This document shows, piece by piece, positions 34,542 to 45,576 of a stretch of DNA of 64,000 nucleotides; position 1 is the first letter of the stretch, and each line of letters starts with the position of its first letter. The notes below the pieces were generated by a model. It ran no database searches. It worked only from the letters and a program-made list of their open reading frames with translations, and had not been told where the DNA came from. Both the position numbers and the translations under genes were made by a program. The DNA lies in contig NC_023758.2 in NCBI RefSeq assembly GCF_000499845.2, positions 790,811-854,810 of the forward strand, in the 5' to 3' direction. Source of the stretch: Phaseolus vulgaris (lineage: Eukaryota; Streptophyta; Magnoliopsida; Fabales; Fabaceae).

Positions 34542-37500
34542 TATGTACTTAATATAAATTTTTACGAATTAAAATTTAAAATCATATAAAATCGAAAATA
34601 ATTTTTATAAAAGCAGGTAAGGTGATGATTGTGAATAATCCGTAATGTACTAGTGTCTGACCAAATGTGGGTAACCAAACAAAAGTTCTGCAGAAGAGAG
34701 GAAAGACAAAATTGAAAAGGACTTGAGTTTATAGATTTTGAAGAAAGAACAAAGCAGTCCCGTCATCATCATCATCATGCACACTGCTCTGCACATAGGA
34801 ATCGCCAGAAGGAATCCCAATCCCACAGATTCAGACAGACATGCAGACAACGCCTCTCCATAAGCCTACTTGTTCGCAGCCGCAACAGAACAGCATCATG
34901 TGACATATTCAAACTACAAAAAATTAACCTTAATTATTTTACAGTTGCATAAGGTATGCATTATGCATAATGGTGCATACATAAGGTTTGCATTAAGCAT
35001 CTTGCTAGGGCATAATTTAGCTTAAAGCCATGAAGAAAGGAAAAAAGGATAGGCTAGATACAAATCAGGCAAGGCCACCATCCAGATTGTGACTGAAATT
35101 TCATACTTTCTGTGTTATGATGAAAAGGTTTACATAATAATCATTCCAGTATATAAAGCCTTTATTCCACTTTTTTGTTGTTGCCAAAATACGTGTCTTA
35201 AGAAGTGCGTAAATAGTACTTTTTTTTATAAATTATATTTCACGTGGTATCAATTTCATGTTCTAAATGAAAAATTATGTGTACATAGAATAAATATATT
35301 CATGTTTTTAATACACTTAATATATTATCAAATTTTAAAACATATCTTAAATTACTTTTTTTTATTTGACAATAACTTTACTTCAAGAAGTTATTTTTTA
35401 ATAAATGATTGTGTCGGGATACTCAAACCGATCTTAATTTACTTTGCAAAGTCAAACTTTAAACACAGTTTTGTTTGACTACTTTAGAGTTAATATCTCT
35501 TATCTTCAAACTTGTGATTTGGAAAAAGAGAGTAAAAGATACGCACAACATTAGAAAGAAGGGAGAGACAATTTAGATTTAAAAAGAAAACAATTTTAAA
35601 GAAATAAAAATTAATTTAGTTTTAGTTTATATATATATATATAATTTTTTTAACTTAAAATATACATATATTTCTTTTATTAACATTTAAACCCTATCTC
35701 ATATTACTCTTGAAAACGAATATTTATAAATTCTAACATTAAATCCTTAAGGTATTTTTTTAATCAAATTGCGTTGATAAATAACTTGTTAACACATTTT
35801 AGAAAGTAATTATATTATGGTCCAACAAGTAAAAATACACTACACTCGTCCTAATAAATTCTCATTGTTTTTTTTTTCATTAGTGTCTATTTAAAAAGAG
35901 AAATGTTTATTATCTCTTTCCTTTTATTTCTATCTCAAATAAACAATTCAAATATAATATTTCTATTTCTTTCGCTTTCCCTCAAACAATTAATTATATT
36001 AAGTTCAAAATTTGTGAAAAAAAGGAAGTGCATTTTGTTGGGTGATAGGAATTGCTCTGTAGGAGAACGGATAAGCAGAAATTGTTGGATTCAAAACGAC
36101 AGAAAAAACGCATTTATAAGGTTCACTATTCACTTCGTCCTCAACCAACATTCTCATTTCTCAATCATAGTTCCTACTCTATTCATAATATCTCATACTC
36201 ATTACTTCTCGTTAAAATACCAATTCATTCAATCTTTAATTCTATACTTCAATTCATTTTAAAAAAGGTATAATAAAAACTTAAAAATATATTATATGCA
36301 CATGGAAAATTTTAGTTGTTTTTATTAAGAATTGAACTAAGTTTAACTCAATTTTATAAAACTAGTTCATAAAATATAATATTTTTTAATATTTTTATTA
36401 AAAAATAAACTTTAAATTTAATTCAATTTTATAAAACATAATTATTAAATTAAATGAAATTTACTTATATGTTATATTACAAAATTTCTTTTAATTATAA
36501 TTATATGGAATCTCTAACCGTTTTGCCTATAATAAAAAAAAAGTGCTGATAAAACAAGTTAAATAAAGGGCATGAAATCTACATTGTTCTATTGGTGAGT
36601 TTAGAGAATTTTTGGTGACTTAGAGAATAATTGTTTCATCTGAAAGTTGCATAACAAAATATTAGAGTAGGAACTAGGGATCATGAAACTTCTTTCTCAA
36701 ATTAGAGGGACAGTGATGTTTAAATAGTTTAGACTTTGTTTTGAAGTTTGGGTGACTGAATAAGATGGATTTGAAGGTATTCTCAATTTCAGGTCTAATT
36801 AGTTGTATTAAAGAAGACAACAGAGGTATTGTAAGGACAACTTTGAGGGTTATTAGGTAGGGTGGTCCCATAATCAACTTGCATGCACTCTCAAAACTAC
36901 TGGCTAATAATATACTTCACTTCATCACAATCTATATTTTAAGCTTCATCATTTACAATATAAAATTATAAAATTATTGTATTAACCAAAAGCATTTAAG
37001 TTACCAAAAATAAACTCAAATATTAAGAAGGATATACATATAATATGTGTGTGTAAAATTAAGTGAATATAGTTTCTATCCATTATTATGTATTCAACAA
37101 CTTAATTAAGAAACATGAAATTTATTCATCCAACCATTTTATTTTGCCACGAAAAGCATTTACTCAAAAGATGATATTAAGTAATATAGTAATTAACAAG
37201 TGCTAGATAAACTTGAATTAACAAGGCTTATCATTTGTTTTGTAGTGTTTTTTTTTTATATTTGCCTCTCGAACCTTGACTCTCTTTTTTATTATTTTAT
37301 TTTTATGTTTTTCTAAAACAATATTTAAAATTCACAATGAAAAACTCTTGTCACACTTTTTAATTTATTTTTCTTAAACAAAATCTAAAATTCACTATGA
37401 AAAATTCCGCAATCTTCTAATTAAAGACTCCGCAAATCTTTCAATAAAAGATTTCCACTATTCTTTTTAACCGCACTCTTGCTATTTTTCTCAACATTTA

Positions 37501-38190
37501 TATATTAGTTGAAAATTAATAATATTTTTAATTTAACTTACATTTATGATATTCCTTGAGGGGTTTTCGAGAAAAAAATACTCAACATTTATATATTAAT
37601 TACAATTTTTTTATTAATATTATTGAATTACATTTAAATAAAAAATATTTATTTCTTTCATTATATTATTGAAAGATAATAGAGAATCTCTTAATTATAT
37701 ATTTTTATCGTTTTTAGTTTGTGTATCTCGTAAATCGTCAATAATGTTTTTATTATCATCAGAATAATTTATGTAAATATTAAATTAATTTTACACATTT
37801 TTTTATATTATAAATATTGTTTTTATGAGATAAAGCAATAGTTTTAAATAAACTAACATTTTTATGTGGAAAAAACATATCAGCTTTTTACTTAAAAGGA
37901 TAATTTAAGTTAAAATAATGAATTTTGACAAAAAAAAAAAACTTATGCTTGTTTTTTTAAGTTCTAATTTTTATCATTAACTTAAAATTTAATTTTGAAG
38001 TTAAAAAAAACTAGGCCAAATGCAAACTTATAAAGGATATTCTTGCTCAATTTTTTGACTTGCTTGTCCCTCTCACCCTGAGACTGTCAATTCGTGCGTG
38101 AGACTATATATTATGGATGGTCCGATAGCGGTCCGATAGTGGGTGACACGATAGGCCCAACACAAACACTCGTTAGGATAGACTCGAAAT
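34542..38190. other. AT-rich intergenic DNA
   Basis: A GC-richer patch at 34740-34900 has a CAT run and short frames without known motifs. Two strongly decayed pieces of the TRIM-like LTR are at 36335-36520. No gene was recognised. Confidence 0.4.
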
Positions 38191-38319
38191 GACTTTGATA
38201 CCATATTACAAAGTGAATTTAAGTCTAATTCAACCCATAAAACCAGCTCATGGGTGAAGTTTGTACCTACTTATATACTATAAAAGGCTCTAATCTCTAA
38301 TTGATGTGAGATCTCCAAT
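38191..38319 (-). mobile_element. Short LTR plus primer-binding site (TRIM-like), copy e
   Basis: Minus strand: the LTR starts near 38319 (TTGGAGATCTCACATCAATT) and ends about 38204, followed by TGGTATCAAAGTC at 38203-38191. The next bases (ATTTCGAGTCTATCCTAACG) match copy c, so both keep the start of the internal region. An imperfect GGTCCGATAG repeat lies further inside (38119-38139). Confidence 0.65.
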
Positions 38320-38341
38320 AAAAAGGGTTGAAATGGTGACA

Positions 38342-38742
38342 TCAAGGACATATAACCCTGGTGGTGCGATTCCAATCTGAAAGCTGATCAATCACCAACT
38401 CAACTTCACTCTCAATAATATGGAAAATTATAACTACAGAGAGTGAAACATGAAGTGTCCCTACAACTTTCTCTAGCTCGCTAACCAACACAACAATTTT
38501 CTTTGCTCTGAGTAATGTTATAGCGTGCAATGTGATTACATGCAGTGCTGCAGTAAGCATGAAGAAGAGTATAGTAACGTGACCTTTTGTGCCATTATGA
38601 TCCAAGTGGTCAACAGTGAGAAGTGGAAGTGAGGATCATAGTCTTTAATAATGAACCTAATGGGATAACAAGGACAAGAACAAACGGGCCATTTAAAGCT
38701 GAAGTGGGTCAACATTGCACATCTTGGATTCAAAACCACCAC
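38342..38742 (-). pseudogene. Unrecognised membrane-protein-like frames
   Basis: Two overlapping minus-strand frames, 38742-38536 and 38605-38342, are GC-richer than the flanks. The second encodes a hydrophobic helix (ILFFMLTAALHVITLHAI), a charged stretch with SELEKVV, and another hydrophobic helix. Both frames share the region around 38536-38605, so a frameshift in one older gene is possible. I do not recognise the family and see no neighbouring exons. Confidence 0.3.
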
Positions 38743-39011
38743 TGTCCTTTTGGCATCATTGTTCTATAAAACCGGAATGACTCTGTTACTCGTGTTCCTT
38801 ATTATCGATGAGGGCATGCCTAACTAGTCAAGTACACTTTCTTTAATTTCAATTTTGTCAATTACTACTATTTGAATACTCTAATCACTTATGAGTATAG
38901 ATGAAAGATATTTTAAATATAATTTATTCTCTTAATTAATCGAAATATCTTTTATCCAAATTTTAAAATGAATAATAATTTAAATGTGATGACCATGATA
39001 ACGATATAAAG
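38743..39011. other. AT-rich intergenic DNA
   Basis: Nothing recognised apart from an 18-bp direct repeat (38975-38992) that recurs at 39506-39523. Confidence 0.4.
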
Positions 39012-39470
39012 CTATGAAGCTCAGACACTGCTCTTAAATGGCGTGTCGGTGTTAGATACTTGTATCGGACCCCGCCACTCGTATAACACTTGTAGAACAC
39101 GTATCCATGAAGTGTCCAAGTTAAAAAGTATTTGTTGAATTTTTGACAATTCTAGTACGGTTCTAACACAATCTTAAAAAAGAACAATACATTAATTTTC
39201 TAAAAACTCAAACTTATTGTATAAATTTTTATTATAATTATAAAAATAAGAAACAAATCATTTTGAACCAGTTATGAAAAACATCTTTCTGCTCCAAAAA
39301 ATAATCTGGAACATACTTGTGCACATAAATCTTTGTTGTGAATTTATATAATTCATAATTATATTGTATATAGATATGTGTTCCCGTGTCCTACATTTTA
39401 GAGATTATACGTATATTCATGTCTGTGTCGTATCAATGTCCGTGTGAGTGTGTGTCTTTGCTACATTGAT
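39012..39470. repeat. Dispersed inverted-ended repeat with GTGTC/GACAC motifs
   Basis: The left end has GAAGCTCAGACACTGCTC and GGCGTGTCGGTGT. The right end has the opposite-strand theme: GTGTCCTACAT, GTCTGTGTCGTATC and GTGTGTCTTTGCTACATT. This layout recalls a widespread plant non-autonomous repeat with ACACGTGTCGGAC-like ends. Exact termini could not be fixed. Confidence 0.42.
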
Positions 39471-39664
39471 GTGAAAAAAAATATTTATCTAAAATGTTTA
39501 CAATCATAATTTAAATGTGATGAGCATAATGATGTGAAGAAAAAAAAAATTATCTAAAGTTCTAAGACTCGTTTCTTTAGTTATTAATGAAATATATAAC
39601 TCACATATTAAACTTGTAATAATAGGAGATTGATTTATTAATTAAAGATTCAATCAGTTTATAC

Positions 39665-39732
39665 TAAAAAAAACAATATATCATTAACATTATTATTTTA
39701 AAAAAAACAATATATCATTAACCTTATTATTT
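39665..39732. repeat. 36-bp tandem duplication
   Basis: AACAATATATCATTAAC plus an A-rich lead and TTATTATTT tail is repeated twice with minor change. Confidence 0.75.
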
Positions 39733-40544
39733 AATAAAGTCAATCCAAATTTAAAATACTTAAAATCAATATTTTATAAAATATAGCATGATTCATCAAA
39801 TTTTATAATTCAAATTTAAAAACATCACAATAATAAATAATTAATATTCAAAATATATATAGTTTTTAATGACACCATAATTTCATACAAAAATTAATAA
39901 TACAAATCTATAAACAAATTCAAAAAATAATGTTTTTTTATAAATTATTTTTCTAACAAAATGTAACAACTCAAATCAAGTCATCAAATTGTTGTATAAC
40001 TTGATCGTGTCTTCCACTTTATCTAAGTTACACTGAATTAAATGCATTTTCACTTTAAAAAAAATCCTAACTACCTTTTGGTTTCACATTTGCAGAAAAT
40101 AAAATTGAAGAATTATTCTTCATAATTGTTTTAAAATTTACGTGAAATTATAATTGACTTCAAAAATGTACTTTTATATTTATTATGGTGATAAACTAAT
40201 ATATAAAAAATACATTTTAGATAAATATTGATTATTAATACAATATCATCTCTCAAAGTAAAGGAATTTTATTATCGCATAAGTTTGATATTATAGTTTT
40301 TAATTGATAGGGATTTTTAGCATATCAAAATAAGTCGCTTAATTAAAATTAAGAAACAATCACTAGTACAGAATACGTAATTTACGACTTCCTTTAAAGA
40401 TCAGTTGTAATAAGCGAGACGATTGTAGTTTCATAATTTTTTTTTTTTAAAATGCATATTTTTAACGACAATTTAGGCAAGATACATCTTAATTTGGAGT
40501 TTGTGTGAGAACAAAGACGGTTCTCTATAGAACTGTCGTAAAAA

Positions 40545-40945
40545 GTGGTGTTTCCCTCACTTAAACTCACACTAGCAGAAGTCTCTCTTTCCCTCTCACT
40601 CATTTTCCCTCACTATTTTCACTCACTCATTTTCACCGCACTCTCTTTAATTTCACTCCTCACCCCACAACCATCGCGCCCTCTTACAGATTGTCGCCAT
40701 TGACCTTGCGCCACCCTTCCACACGCCATCGCAAGCTCCACCAGCGCCGCTTCGCCACGACCACCGTTTTGCACGAGAACCGCACGAGCATTGCGCCTCC
40801 CACCTTGCATTTTCTCGTTCTGAAGACCTTCGTCAGTGCTCTCCCTCACCGCCAACATCTCCTCCTTGCTGCCCCGCTTCTTAACAAAGTTCTCGCGTGT
40901 ACGCACGAGCTTCTTCGCCATTTCAGCTTTGCTCCACTTTTCAGC
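40545..40945 (+). other. GC-rich cargo inside the CACTA element
   Basis: This block is far GC-richer than its host element. On the plus strand it begins with a CTCACT-rich, leader-like stretch, then an open frame (40691-40969, 92 codons) rich in Arg, His, Leu and Thr; the minus strand is also open. No known domain is seen. It may be a captured piece of a host gene (5' UTR and first exon), or a conserved part of the element family. Confidence 0.4.
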
Positions 40946-41108
40946 TTAATATGTTTTTATTTTATTTAATAATATATTAAATTTTATTTACTATATTTTG
41001 AACGTGTTTGTTCTGAGTTAGATATTGTTTTCATATATTGAACACACTAATTCTAAGTCTGAGGGTGTCCGACTTTGGCAATTTAAATTTAGTTTTTAAT
41101 AATTATAC

Positions 41109-41460
41109 TACAAGAAAAATTAGTTTTAGTGATATAAATATTCGTCACTAAATGTTATAAATATGTCACTATTAATATCTTTAACAAAAATTAAATTGTC
41201 ACTGGTACTCATGTCACTATTGTACATGTGACAATAATTTTAAATGTCACTAAAACTAAGTTCTATTGTGACAAAAATGATTATCACTAATAATTTTACG
41301 TAATAGTGACAATAATAAAATGTCACAAATATATAAAACAATAATGATAATTTAATTCTCACTAGTGTATTCTATGTAATAGTGATAATAATGATTTATC
41401 ACAAATATATAAAACAACCATTTTAATATCAAATTTTATGTCACAATTATTTTATATCAT
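41109..41460. repeat. Nested TIR-like start and TGTCAC-rich repeat in the CACTA element
   Basis: CTACAAGAAAAATTAG resembles another CACTA-type terminus, followed by many GTCAC / GTGAC motifs. A 44-base block at 41298 recurs at 41373 (period 75). The matching right end was not found, so this is probably a truncated nested insertion. Confidence 0.45.
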
Positions 41461-42338
41461 TATTAGATATTATGAGTGTTTTTTATCAATAATAAAAAAT
41501 ATATCAAATAAAAATATATTGAATATAGAAACATTAAGGGTGTTTCATGTAAATGTAAAAAGACAAAAGCATAAAAAAGAATGATGATTACAAATAAAAC
41601 CCGAACACAAAAAACCTAAGAACCTGTCACAACACTCACAAAAAAACAAGTGCAGCTCTTAATTTCTTCCTTCATAACCAAAAGGTTGTAAGTAATTTAT
41701 GTACATTACATGTGATACCACTTACACCCTCAACCGCTAGATTTGAACACATTGGAGTATGTGACGACAACATTATCAAAATATTTTGTAACTATGTATA
41801 ACACCTTAAGATAGATAAATTATTAGAATAACATAAAACATTTTCATATATTAGCAAAACTTTTTGTAGAATGTTATATATACTTAATACTTAATTTGTT
41901 GTATGTATTTTTCATATTTAAATTATGATATTAAATATTTTTATATATGGAAATTAGATATTTTATGTAGGTTTAGAGTGTATGTATATAAAGTAAAATA
42001 TATATTTTTTTTTAAAAAGCAACATATAAAGATGGTTCCATTTGGAACCGTCTTTACAAATCATGTTCTTTTTAAAAAATTAAACACATGCACACACTTA
42101 TAACGACGGTTCCAAAAAGAATCGTCTCTATAAATATATTTTTTAAATTTTCGTTACTTACTAGTCAAAGTAATGGCAGTTGGTTACACGTGTCGTTATA
42201 ATTCACTTATAACAACGGTTCTACAACCGTCATTATAAATGACTTATTTATAATAATAACCAAAATAACGACAATTTAGAAATCATCTTTATATATCATT
42301 TTTAATCGCTATTAATGTACCTTTCTGTACTAGTAAAT

Positions 42339-43606
42339 AATAACATAACTCTCATTGTAGTGTTAATATTTCAATTTAAGTTAGATAATATCTTGAAAAT
42401 CACCACAAGTGTGACTTCCCTTAAGTGAAAAACATTTCAAAAGAGTTAATTGTGCTTAAGACAAAATTTTCTTAAACAAAATTTGTCCGTAGAGCAACCA
42501 TGGTGTTGTTATAGAGAAATCATTTGGTGTAAACAATGATTATTTACTAGCAAAATTCAACTTATACAAGATAAAATTGTTTTGCCCTTTTTTTATTGGA
42601 AAAAATAATATCTAACCTAGAGAAAAATGCAGAAAATAACAAATTTCACCAAAGTAAGACATATTCAATGATTAATCTTTTTAATAATTTAATCTTCCTC
42701 GCATATTTGGAACACTTAAAACAACTTGTTTTACATACAAACTTGTATATAAACTAAATTGAATTAAAAATTACTAGTTCGAACTTATTTAGTGGATATA
42801 CTCAATTTATCGTAACGCCACCAAATTTTCATTTAATGGAAACTCAACTACACTCTAAAATAATAATAGGCTCTAACACATAAAAATAAACCGAAATAAT
42901 AAAACTAATCTCCAATAATTCTAATCTTCCTCACATTTGAAACACTCTAAACAACTTATTTTGCATGCAAACTTAACATAAAAACCTATCCTAATTAAAA
43001 ATAACTAGTTCAAACTTCTAAATTGGATATATTAAAGACCTTCAATCACTCAACCAATTTTCATTAATATGTTCCAACACATAAAAAATAAACCAAAACA
43101 TTACTAAAAATAATTAACTTCATCAATTTAAATTAAAAAAAACAGTATTTATGAATAAATCCTAAATTCCTAAAATAAGTTTCACCTTAAATTTCCACAC
43201 TTTCAAAAATTCAATTCTATACATTCTACCAAGTTGCTAAAATATTTTCATTCAAATTTAAAAATACAGAACCATTCCTTCTCATTTTGACTAATCAAAA
43301 CCCAAATACATGCTCTAAAAACATATTATATAATATCTACAACTTTTATGCTCTTACCTGGTGGCAATGCAAACTCTCTATTGTCCCGTTTTATATAAGT
43401 GATAGTATATATAAAAAATAGCGTTTTATTACAATTAAAAAAGTTTAATTTACCTGTAATATATATATAGTAAAAATTGGATGAGGTAATATTTTATTTT
43501 TTATTAAGGTGTTTGTTACGCAGCTTATTAATTTTTTTTTTCAAAAACAACCTTTTTAAAACAACTATTTTACCTTTCGAAATTTAAAACAATTATTTTG
43601 GCTTTT
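42339..43606. other. AT-rich intergenic DNA
   Basis: No gene was recognised. Two related blocks at 42730-42790 and 42960-43030 share ACTAGTTC and ATACAAACTT-like parts and look like an old duplication. Confidence 0.35.
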
Positions 43607-43831
43607 AAATTTTGATTTCTAAAATTGATGGAGTGCAGGAAAAAATATGAAGGAGTGTATAAAGAAACACCCTTTGTATTATTATGCAGACTGCCCTGAC
43701 GTGCACGGGTTGTGGATTAAGTAGGATATACCTAAACAGGTCAGCGAACAAAAATAATAATTGTGTCCCATATTTTTCATATAACGGATTGCGAACGGGC
43801 CTGTATGACCCATCTCGCATTGCCAACCCCA
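43607..43831 (-). mobile_element. hAT-type MITE relative, fragment
   Basis: Read on the minus strand it starts TGGGGTTGGCAATGCGAGAT, similar to the left end of the hAT-type elements at 52882 and 7146. It then has a GC-rich stretch and the shared CCTGCACTCCATC-like part. The other end is missing. Confidence 0.4.
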
Positions 43832-45532
43832 CTCTTACAAGTTAACATATCAAATTATCTTTCATTACCATCACCATTATCGAAATCTATAACTTTCATA
43901 TATCAAATTAATTTCTCTTACCTTATATCTCTTGGTAAAATTATGCATGCAACATACTAAAGAAAAAAAATCCAAAAATTTGAGAGAATATAAAAATTTA
44001 GAACAACAAAAAATGTGTCAATGTATAATGCTCTGTCTTTCACTCTCTATAGCGAGATATAACATAATCTTGAAAAAGATAAAAATTACTTTAGAAATAA
44101 AATTTAAAAAAATAAAAAAAGAAATGAGATAGAATTCTTATTACTACCATCAATATTATAAACAATTGATATCTTAATATTTTTATAATTTATTAAATAT
44201 ATTTATTCTTTTTACTACAATTAAATTACTAACTTAGTATAAGAGGGTAAGGTGATTATCAACCTCCTATTAATTTTTTTTATAAAATCCATAACGTATT
44301 AAACATATAAAAGGAAAGAAGTACAAGATAGTTATGTGTTTCACATTGATTTTTCCAATCAATCATGCAATTTACATTATTTATTATAAATTTGGGTAAA
44401 AAAATATATTACTAAGTAGCGTTTTGTTGGAAACATCACACGACTTCTATATAAAAGAGGGTTTAACGTTAAAATCGTGTTATAGGTCTATGATTTTGTT
44501 TAAAATGAATTTGTTCTCAAGTTGTATAAGACTTACACAACTTTCATTACACAAGATGACACGACTTCAATACAAAAGTAATAAATTGAAGTCATGTTAC
44601 TCATACATGACTTTAATTTTATGAAATTTACATTAATAAAACTGTGTACGCAGAGCATGACTTTAGGTTTATTGACTTTTTAAATAGAATAATTAATTAA
44701 ATTATTAAAAATTTTAGAAAAAAACTTTAAAAAGTCATAATTATTTTATAAAGAGTTAGAATTAAAACGAGTTAAACGTGACTGGAAACGAGAAAAAGAA
44801 AGGATTTGAGCAATACTCGAAGGAGATTGGAGAAACCAAAATTTTACTAGTATTTTTTTTATATTTTTAAATATTTTAGGGTTTTAGTTTACATATTTTC
44901 GGTTAAGGTTAAAATTTTAACATTATTTTTTTAAAATTATTTTTTCAATTAAAAAATAACAAAATCTTATTACTTTTTTACACTGAATTAATCGTGTTAA
45001 TGCGATCCAACTTTAATAAAAATTAAAGAAAGTCTTGTAAATTCCACACACAATTTTATTACAAACTGATTTCAAGTAAAAATGTGGATATGTTGATACA
45101 ATTTTAACATTGATTCCTCTTTGAATTAAAGTCATGTGTAAAAGTAAATAATAAAATTTTATCAAATTGATAATAAATGATGGAAATTGCAGCATTAACC
45201 GTAGGACCTAACAGAAGAGATAGAGGCGAAGTTGTTTGGCATGAGAAGTTGTTTAAATGAGAAAGAATAATGATGTGGTTATGTATTAGCAGTGGGTTGA
45301 TTAAAAGAATGATAGAGTTGGTGAGGGAGTGATCCACATCCACCAGTTCTGCACCAACTCAAGATTCAACATTCACCATGGCTTTGCCCTGATTCAATGA
45401 TTGATGCCTAATTCTATTTTACCTTTTCCCCTTATTTCAAAAAAGTAAAAAGAGTTGAATTCGGATTCACAAAAATCCCTCTTCTTTAAGATAAGAGACG
45501 GGGCCTGAGTGAGTTTGAGTTCGGGCATCACT
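43832..45532. other. Upstream region of the BAM-like gene
   Basis: AT-rich DNA, with more complex sequence from about 45200 that is probably promoter. No gene was recognised. Confidence 0.4.
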
Positions 45533-45566
45533 CATTCTCTCTTTCTCTTCTCTTCTCTTCTCTTCC
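45533..45566 (+). repeat. Pyrimidine (TCTCT) tract in the BAM-like leader
   Basis: A run of TCTCT units ends 11 bases before the ATG. CT-rich leaders are common near plant transcription starts; no clear TATA box was seen just upstream. Confidence 0.6.
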
Positions 45567-45576
45567 AATCATCCCA

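Larger units (their letters stand above)
40361..42335. mobile_element. Non-autonomous CACTA element, 1975 bp, TSD AAT
   Basis: The left end is CACTAGTACAGAA and the right end TTCTGTACTAGTA, an inverted repeat with one mismatch at the last base. Direct AAT copies flank it at 40358-40360 and 42336-42338. Both subterminal zones carry small inverted motifs of the form GACGGTTC / GAACCGTC (for example 40517-40541, 42032-42053, 42104-42126 and 42211-42231), as in CACTA elements where the transposase binds. No transposase frame is present. The interior contains a GC-rich block (40545-40945) and, from 41109, a second TIR-like sequence. Confidence 0.8.

Noticed and set aside
35089..35478. 129-codon plus-strand frame
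   Set aside because: Low complexity, rich in Phe, Tyr, Ile and Leu from AT-rich DNA; no family motif and no splice partners.
35903..36262. 119-codon plus-strand frame
   Set aside because: Same AT-rich composition bias and no recognisable domain.
40619..40921. 100-codon minus-strand frame in the CACTA element as a gene
   Set aside because: Open on both strands because of high GC and few stop codons; no motif. Reported only as possible cargo.
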